From Chromera velia (Eukaryota; Sar; Chromeraceae), in assembly GCA_018398765.1 (NCBI GenBank), contig JAHBMJ010000840.1, forward strand, positions 1-15,000: a stretch of DNA of 15,000 nt. The letters are read 5' to 3'. A program made the translations under genes and the position numbers. The notes under the pieces were generated by a model. It did not search any database and had not been told where the DNA came from. It saw nothing but the letters and a program-made list of their open reading frames with translations. This document shows, one piece after another, positions 8,701 through 15,000 of the stretch; positions within the stretch are counted from its first letter, which is position 1, and every line of letters begins with the position of its first letter.

Positions 8701-8730
8701 TGATGATGATGATCAATGATGATGATGGTG
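8701..8730. repeat. (GAT)n microsatellite, interrupted
   Basis: Two runs of GAT/TGA trinucleotides separated by GATCAAT. Intergenic; no coding frame relation seen. Confidence 0.7.
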
Positions 8731-8801
8731 AGGGTATCACAGAACAAAAAAATGTATATATTTCAGTTTGTCAAAGTTTTTTTTTTCTTATCTAAAACAA
8801 C

Positions 8802-8861
8802 TGTTGTTTAGCTGTTGTTAGTTGTTGCACGGGTGTTGCACCATTGTTGCAAGGTGTTGCA
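8802..8861 (+). repeat. Six TGTTG words spaced 10-11 bp apart
   Basis: TGTTG occurs at 8802, 8813, 8823, 8834, 8845 and 8855, giving spacings of 11, 10, 11, 11 and 10. The last four extend to TGTTGCA. The spacing is about one helical turn, so all copies would face the same side of the DNA. It lies in an AT-rich intergenic segment. Function is unknown. Confidence 0.6.
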
Positions 8862-9764
8862 GACCGTTAAAAGAAAAATAGATCTCTCTATTTTTCCTAG
8901 TATTTTTCAGGTTTTTTTTTTTCCCTCTGTGATATGCCTAGAGTCGAAACCGTTTACAACTGTCAAATGGCAAACAGTTTATATAACCCATCTTGTTGTA
9001 ACTATTAGTATTGACCTGTCCCTGAAATTGCTTTCCTGAAAAAAAGTGTGCTCCATACGTTTCACCATAATGTGAAGAATCCTAGGAAGAATGCTTGGAA
9101 GAACGCGAAAGGACTTTTTGATCGAGAGGACCTGCTCCTAGACCTGCTCAGGCCGGAGCACTAGAGACGCATGAATTGAATTCAAACAGAAAAATATATT
9201 ATGAATTATGAAAGTGATCTTCCATCATAAGTTCCATGTGATGCAAGTCGGGAGGTGAGGGAGAGCTCCGACTCTCATTCCTCTTCAGGAACAAACAGAG
9301 TCACGCGAACAACGTACACAAATAAGACACAATTAAAGGACATGCATCACCCCCTTGCCTCTGCTCTCCCGTGCTCTCTCACAAGTCCATGCATCAGCGA
9401 GTCAATCAATAAACGCGCATATATAAACATGCTGTGAGAAAGAACAAGGGAACACCGACTTAAATTAGACTTGAATTGGTCATCCTTTCGCGCTGTGTCA
9501 TCAGGAGAAGGAAGAACGCAAACGCGATGGAACAAACGAAGGGCAGCATGCAAAAAAGGGGGGAAAGAGCGGAAGGAAAGTGGCCCTTCCATTTCACACA
9601 GGGACCCTCCCAAAGCTCTCGAGAGACTGAGAAGCGATCCTACTCCCATAACGCCCCTCCCTTCTCTCCCTCTCTCTCTTCCTCTGTGAGTCTGTACATG
9701 GAAGGAGAGGAGTCGAAGAGAGAGACGCACGGATGGAGAAAGACAACAAAAAAAATCCATCACT

Positions 9765-12700
9765 TCAATCTGGACGCACCCAAAAGCCCCCCCCCGGAGG
9801 CCCATCGAGAGACCGTGCAGGCACAGGTTGAGGGACCCAAACAGATTGGCTCTCCAACTCCACACCCGCCGGCATGCTGGGGCCCGGTTCTGCCCTCACA
9901 CTTTCTCTGAAAGCACTAGGATCAAGGGTGTAAGCACTCTGGTGCTGCACTGGTTCTGTACTTGCGCCTTCTTCCCTTCCCGTCTCTCCGTCTCCTTTCT
10001 CTTGCTGCAGAGACACCGGATCCCAATCAGCAGAGCTCGTGAGACCTTTGCGTTTCCGAAAATCCGAAACGGGTCGGGGACCTCCCCTCAGACGGGGCGG
10101 AACCGAGCGGGAGGTTTGAGAGGTGTCAACGCGCTGTCGGTCTGCAGGGACGGAAACGGACCTGACAGGGAAACGGGGGGGGGAAGAGGGCTTGGAATTT
10201 GGGGGGCCAAAGCGAGTGCCGATGCCTGCTCTTGCCCATTTGCTTCTTTCCTTTCCCCCCGTCTCCCTTTGCTTTCTGGCAGTTGTGCGGATGGGACTCC
10301 GCGCTGTGCCCCTAGACACTTTCTGCACCCGTGTCTGCTGCTGGGCTTGTCTTTGCCTCGGTACGTCGGGCTTTCGTGCTTCTGGCACTCTCCGTTCCCG
10401 CTCACCTTTCTTGAGATCTCCTCCCATCGCCGCCTTGGCTTTTCCCCTCAGAGACGGGGAAACGGCGCGAGTGTGCGAGGAGAGGGAGGGGGGGAGTGGA
10501 AGAGGCCTCGAAAGGGAACTGGTGGGTTTCAGTTCTTTTGCCTGTCGGAGAGGACGGGAAGGAGGGGGGGTTACTCGGATGGCAGGATGCCGAGGTGTGT
10601 CTCGTGTTTTGCTTCCCCTCCCAGCTTCTGCTCGGGTTTTTTTGTCCCTCCCCTCTCTGTCCTTGATTCTTCGGTCGGATGATGGCTTAGAGGTCGGAGC
10701 AGGAGCGTGGACTTCACGGAAAATATTCTTGGGTGCATGCAGTTTTGCCTGGTCAAGAGGGGGATGCGGGACGGAAACGGAGGAGACGGCTTCCTCGAGT
10801 GCGCCTGATGGGGAGAGATTGGGAGGGGGGGGGACGGTGTCAGTTGCAGTCTGTGCAGTGCGTCTTCTCTTTGCAGCACTCTCTTCGCCTTCTTCTTCTT
10901 CTTCTGCCTCCACTGGCTTCTCCTCTCCTACACCAATCTTCATTACTCCCTTGTCCTCCTCTGCCTGTGCAGGACGAGACGGGGAGTGAAACACAGGCGC
11001 CGCGTTTCGTCCCTCTGGCCTCTCTCGGGCAGGAGAGAGTCTTGAGAGAGGGGGTGCAGATGAAGGGCGAGGAGGTACGTCAGAAGGGAGGGGCAGGGAG
11101 GAGGCGAGGGGGAAAGGCCGAGTTCGGCTGGAGGCCGCAGATGCTTGAGTGATTTTCCTGTCTAATAAAGGAGGCGCGGGGGATGTAAGAGGAAGGGGGC
11201 GGTCTCCTGAGGAGAGGGGGAAGGGACGATACTGGAGTCTCCTTGGGGGTCTGTCTGTGTCCCCCTCCCTGTCTTCAGGGTAAAAGGGGAACAGAGGGAG
11301 GGGAGCGCTGTCTCTCTGTGTTCGTTCTTTTTCTCTTTCCTGGCTATTGAGCAGTTGGGCCTGCAGAAAGGAAACACCGAAAAAAAAAATCACTTTTGTC
11401 TCTACAGAAATTTTTGTCGTGCTTCCGGGAGGCGAACAACCTCGTGACATGCTGAGAGTACTCATGTGCAGGGGCTTGTGTACCTCTTCATGTCTCTCTA
11501 AAACAAAACAAGTAGTTCACGAGTGTTTCGCAAGTAGAGGAACGGATGAGAAGGCTGGAGAAAAAGTATCCGTGGATAGATTCTAAGAGAAAAGAAAACC
11601 CGTCAAACAAACCCCCTTACTGACTGACTCGCTGTGCAGCGATGAGGTTGTCCACTCCCTGCAGGTGTGAATCACAAAGTCTCCGCGTCTCCATTCGCCT
11701 CCTGCTCTCGAGAGCGAACAGTCTCTTCTTCGCCTCCTCCAATTCCTCGTGTAGCTGGCTGTTGTGCGCGTGCACTTCCCTCAACTGCCTATGGACCTCG
11801 TCCCTCTCCGCCTGCTTCTCCTCCAGAAGCCGGTCTAGGTGCTCGTTAACCTGCACGCATGCAAATCCATGGGGTGTACAAACAACACTCTGCACACGAA
11901 CACAAACACACACAGACACTCACAGAGATCGATAGATAGACAGATAGACAGATACATAGAGACAGAGAAACAGAGATGAAGGCTCTGCATCACAAAATCC
12001 TCTGCATGCATAACCAATCGATCCTCTTGTCAAGAGACAAAAAGAGAAGGAAGGCCACACTCGCACAGGTCCTCAGTGCCATTATTTGTCCATGCGCACA
12101 AAACGTCAGACCTCATACCACTCAATTCTGGTTCCCAACTACGGATGGGATGGATGCACATGGGAAGAAGTGCACGTTTGTATTCTTTAGACAGACACAC
12201 ACAAAAGAAAGGAAGCCAGCCACTCTCCTCTAGCTGACCTCTGCAGCGTGTGCAAGGTCCCCCTCCAGAGATGCCACTTTCGTCTCTCCCTCCCGCACCC
12301 TCCTCTCCCACCCCTCTACCACAGCGTCGTGTCGGGAGAGCTCTGCGCGCACGGCGCTCTGTTCGGTCTCGAAACGTTCTAACTTGGCCCGCACCTGCAA
12401 ACACAAAATCAATTCGCGAGTGATGCAGGACTTTGTCTTTGTCACTGGTATCCCCTGTCGAATGAAGGAAGGGAAAGCGGAAGAAGCACAAACACACTTT
12501 GGTCGGCGTGTTTACCTTAAACCTGTGCAATTCACATATTCTGATCCTCTGATGTTGCGTGTTGTTGCCGTGTCAATACCGTTCCGTTGTGTTGCACTGT
12601 GCACGGTCGTGCGGCACCAAATGAATAGAAGAAGGAAGAAACAAACAGATGGTGCGGACGCAGAGAGGGGAAACGGTGCCGAGTGAGTACAGAAGGACCA

Positions 12701-13681
12701 GAAACGCTACTGACTTGTGCCTTCAGGTCCGTTCTCTTTTTTCGTTCCCTCTCCAGCTCTTCAGACAAAAAGTTCTGAAGACTCCCGAGACCTTTGAGGG
12801 ATTTTTTGTACCCAGCAGACTCTCTCTCCACCTTTTCCTTCTCGTCCTCTGCTCTCTCCATCTCCCTCACTCTCTCGCGTGTTGCGCGCTTTTCCTGATC
12901 TCTCTGTTCACGGAGTCTGGCAGCTGCTCTGACCTGCAGACACACAATGCGCATCAAACGGACACACCCGCTGTTGCTCAATTGCTCATTGACCACTCGC
13001 TTCGAAATCTTCTGCCTGGCTAATCACGCAGTTTAGAAGCAGATCTGGAGTGCAGGTAACAGCAGCGGCTGCAAAAGTAGAAAAGGCTCTAACAGGAGAA
13101 AACATTCTGGACCAGTCACAGGTGAGCTTTCGTTCTTTTCATACTGCACCCGAACCGGGCTTGGTAGGCAGTCAACAGCCTTCCATAGTTTTATACTCAA
13201 ACCCAGAGCCTCAAAGGTATTCCCCGTCCAATATTTTACAGACAGAAAAATAACAGAAAGAAATACAGACCAGGTTCCGTTTCTCCGTCTGTAGGCCCTT
13301 GAGTGCCTCCTCCAGTCTGACGACCTCGCCGTCTCTGTCTTGGAGGCTCTCTGCCAACTCTGCAGATATTTTTTCCTCCTTCCTCAAGGCGTCGCTCAAC
13401 TCGCTGATCGTCTCCCTGTCCGCCTTGGCCTGGGTCCGAAGTTGCCGCGTGACCTCCCTCAAGTTTCGCAGCTGAAGCTCCAGGGTGTCCGTACGCTCAT
13501 ACCACCAGGTTAGAGGGGGAGACGTCGTTGAGGCATCTGGCCTGTCTCTGTTGTGTGCAACAGTGACACTCGTGAGAATGGGCTCTCTCTCTTCACCTTG
13601 AGTGCCCTCTGTGGCATTGACTGGAATTTCTTCATTGAGCCTCTCTCCCTGGCTCGCGGAAGCTCGAAAGTCCAGAATCAT
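9765..13681 (-). CDS. Five-exon gene for an unidentified protein with a coiled-coil N-terminal part and a disordered C-terminal tail
   Basis: Exons on the minus strand are 13681-13271, 12933-12715, 12394-12239, 11850-11629 and 11360-9765 (stop TGA at 9767-9765). They encode 137, 73, 52, 74 and 531 residues, about 867 in total. Every intron is phase 0 (337, 320, 388 and 268 bases). Donors are GTCTGT, GTCAGT, GTCAGC and GTCAGT, and acceptors end TGCAG. The chosen ATG is the only one after an in-frame TAG at 13819-13817, although the frame between is open and an upstream exon is possible. Residues 1-65 are loosely structured. About 65-350 form heptad-rich coiled coil (for example LELQLRNLREVTRQL, LHEELEEAKKRLFALE). 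From about 350 the chain is Pro/Ser/Arg-rich and probably unfolded, with an acidic patch (EAEEEEEGEE) followed by KRRR near residue 500, a possible nuclear signal. Such layouts occur in structural or scaffold proteins (centriolar, cytoskeletal, nuclear), but I see no domain that assigns one. A hidden intron in the last exon cannot be excluded. Confidence 0.78.
11926..11970. repeat. GATA/GACA microsatellite in intron 3 of the coiled-coil gene
   Basis: Alternating GATA and GACA tetramers followed by GAGACAGAGAAACAGAG. It lies between the exon at 11850-11629 and the one at 12394-12239, inside the longest intron of that gene. Confidence 0.65.
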
Positions 13682-14537
13682 CTGCCGTCGTTTCAAGCTG
13701 AGAAGCACGTATTGCCTCTCTCGCGGAGGGAAAGGGAAAATGCTCGCTCTTTGCAGGTAAAAAAACGGTGGCAGCAGTTTAACCTTGCTCCCAGCTCTGT
13801 TTCTCTTTGAATTACGCTAGAGTAAAGCGGGGCCGGAAGAAAGTCTTGAGGGGGAGCGAAATCAACAGGCAGCACCGAGACACTGCTCGGTCTCAGTCTG
13901 GGCTAAGCCAAGACCTTGAGGGGAAATTTCAGGCCGAGGATTCCAAAAAATGGAGAAAACAGAGCAAGTGGACCGTCCTGTGGCAGTCGCTGAGAGAAAG
14001 GATCGGTGTAGAATTATCGTGGGTGTCGCACTCTTGGAGATTCAAGATGCGATTCGAGCTATATAGTAGGTGCTAGTCGGTGATCGAGCTTCGCCCTGCG
14101 AGATGTCACTGAGTCACCCCTTCCATATCCTTCCAGACATTTTTCCAGACGGCCGCTCACTTAATTTCTGCAAGGTGCTGCATGCATGGTCGTCCGGGGT
14201 GACGTACCGAATCACGCTCGCGCGCTTTCCGGGGCCATGTGCATGTACGTATGCATGAGGATCTTTTCGGGACCCCATCCGGGCGAGCCGAATAGTCGGC
14301 TCCCCGCGATACCACCTTTCACAGAATTCCTCATGCAGCTATATAGCTCTGCTCAATCAGTATAGTTTGGCGCTTCTTCTATGTAAACCTGCCGGGCACA
14401 GTCTTCTGATGTTTTGTGTACCAGCTTTTCAGAACTGAAAGTCAACGAACCGCACGCTCTGGATCTTTGCTCAATTGGATATTTGACTTTCGCACACGTA
14501 TCCATCCCCCTTTTCAAGTTTCACTCAGTGAGATAAG
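13682..14537. promoter_or_regulatory. Divergent intergenic region between two head-to-head genes
   Basis: About 856 bases separate the start of the minus-strand coiled-coil gene from that of the plus-strand gene at 14538, so promoters for both probably lie here. Visible elements are TGCATGCA at 14179-14186, a TGCAT...ATGCA inverted repeat at 14240-14255, a hairpin at 14285-14302, and two CTATATAG words near 14059 and 14339 that could serve as TATA-like elements. TGCATGC-type motifs are known cis elements in apicomplexans; their relevance here is inference. Part of the left side could instead be an untranslated exon or extra coding sequence of the minus-strand gene. Confidence 0.45.
14285..14302. 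other. Perfect 7-bp hairpin in the divergent promoter region
   Basis: GAGCCGA, a four-base loop ATAG, then TCGGCTC. If C14284 is bulged, GGG at 14281-14283 can pair with CCC at 14303-14305 and extend the stem to ten pairs. It lies about 235 bases upstream of the plus-strand ATG. It is symmetric, so it could be a protein-binding palindrome or a transcript hairpin. Confidence 0.5.
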
Positions 14538-14675
14538 ATGCCCGCTCCGTTTGTCCCCACTACTAAGGAGGCAGAGGTTCCTTACAGAGTCCTCCAGACA
14601 GCTGAAGTGGTGCAGAATGTTGGGGAGGGAGAAAAGGCAGAAGACCTCAAACTGAGAAACATCGCCATCACTGCG
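14538..14675 (+). CDS. First coding exon of an unidentified plus-strand gene; translational GTPase is a weak possibility
   Basis: An ATG at 14538, preceded nine bases upstream by an in-frame TGA, opens 46 codons ending at a GTAGGC donor (14676) in phase 0. The peptide begins MPAPFVPTTKEAEVPYRVLQ and ends EDLKLRNIAITA. It is mildly acidic, without a signal or transit peptide, which suggests a cytosolic protein. The end LRNIAITA resembles the beta strand before the G1 loop of EF-G and TypA/BipA-type GTPases, where RNIxIxAH[VI]D follows; the next exon, which would show this, lies outside the window. That resemblance is only a few residues long. The gene is head to head with the coiled-coil gene. 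The coding exon is fairly well supported by start, stop and donor; the identity is not. Confidence 0.5.
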
Positions 14676-15000
14676 GTAGGCCCTTGCGTCTATATCCGTC
14701 TCCAGAATTCCCTTCAGCCTCCCCCCACCCCTTCTCTCTTTCTCTCTTTGCTTTCTGGTGTCCCCGCCACTATTCCAGCCGCTCTACATGGCCCTCTTCT
14801 GCCCTCCCCATTATGTGTTCTCTGCCCTCTTCCCTGCGTGTCCCTCCTTCCTCCTGCGCCTTTCTCTCCCTCTTTCCCTCCTTCCCTTCCTCCCCATCGC
14901 CCGCTTCCTCCACCCCCTGCCCATTATGCATCCATTAGAGCGTCTGTTTTTCTTATTCGCTTGTCGACTTCCGCCGCGCGCCGCCCTCTTCCCTCCCATC
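14676..15000 (+). other. First intron of the plus-strand gene, running past the right edge
   Basis: It starts GTAGGC and is strongly C/T-rich with very little G between about 14700 and 14935. No acceptor followed by a convincing continuation of the reading frame is visible before the end. The short open frames here are low-complexity readings of the pyrimidine tract. Confidence 0.45.

Larger units (their letters stand above)
7821..9764. other. Intergenic stretch with small repeats, including the 3' flank of the large minus-strand gene
   Basis: No supported gene. It holds a GAT-rich microsatellite near 8701-8730, an AT-rich segment about 8745-9050 with two poly-T runs and six spaced TGTTG words (8802-8859), and short 12-base-period repeats at 9074-9149. 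The part next to 9765 probably contains the 3' untranslated region of the downstream minus-strand gene, but I could not place a convincing poly(A) signal. Confidence 0.5.

Noticed and set aside
9828-10989. Two overlapping plus-strand frames of about 285 codons opposite the last exon of the coiled-coil gene
   Set aside because: Antisense shadows. The minus frame links to four coiled-coil exons by in-phase introns, while the plus frames have no such context.
11976-12530. Plus- and minus-strand frames spanning introns 2 and 3
   Set aside because: They are intron sequence or other-frame readings. The phase-0 exon chain explains the coding signal better.
13682-13875. Extension of the coiled-coil gene upstream of the ATG at 13681
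   Set aside because: The frame is open back to an in-frame TAG at 13819-13817 but has no ATG, and no acceptor matches the other introns well; left as an uncertainty only.

Overview
This window looks like nuclear DNA of a unicellular eukaryote. It has a five-exon gene with GT-AG introns, two further edge exons, long gene-poor stretches rich in purine/pyrimidine tracts, and two classes of eukaryotic transposable element nested in each other. The style (CTGCAG-type acceptors after pyrimidine tracts, repeated TGCATGC motifs, low-complexity Pro/Ser/Arg-rich protein tails) reminds me of coccidian or chromerid alveolates. No marker gene is present, so that placement is only an impression.

Layout. 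Bases 1-161 (minus) hold the first coding part of a gene that runs off the left edge. Bases 162-3681 are mostly gene-poor, with a strong G-run cluster at 541-632 and one weak candidate terminal exon at 1476-1595. Bases 3682-7820 are a complete LTR retrotransposon: two 320-bp LTRs, a 2.6-kb internal domain with no recognisable gag or pol, and a 5-bp target duplication GCTAA on both sides. Its left LTR is split by an 877-bp non-autonomous hAT-type element with CAGGGTTG termini and an 8-bp duplication GCGACTGA. The right LTR is the matching uninterrupted site, so the order of events can be read from the sequence. Bases 7821-9764 are intergenic, AT-rich in part, with small repeats.

Bases 9765-13681 (minus) carry the main gene: five exons, all introns in phase 0. 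It encodes about 867 residues, with a coiled-coil N-terminal part spread over exons 1-4 and a 531-residue disordered, basic, Pro/Ser-rich last exon. I do not recognise the family. Bases 13682-14537 lie between this gene and a divergently transcribed plus-strand gene whose first coding exon is 14538-14675; its first intron continues past the right edge.

No operon, CRISPR array, rRNA or tRNA was seen. The strongest observation is the nested transposon structure, which is supported by exact target duplications, equal LTR lengths after removing the insertion, and an internal empty site. Transition-dominated, CpG-biased divergence between the two LTRs hints at cytosine methylation in this genome.
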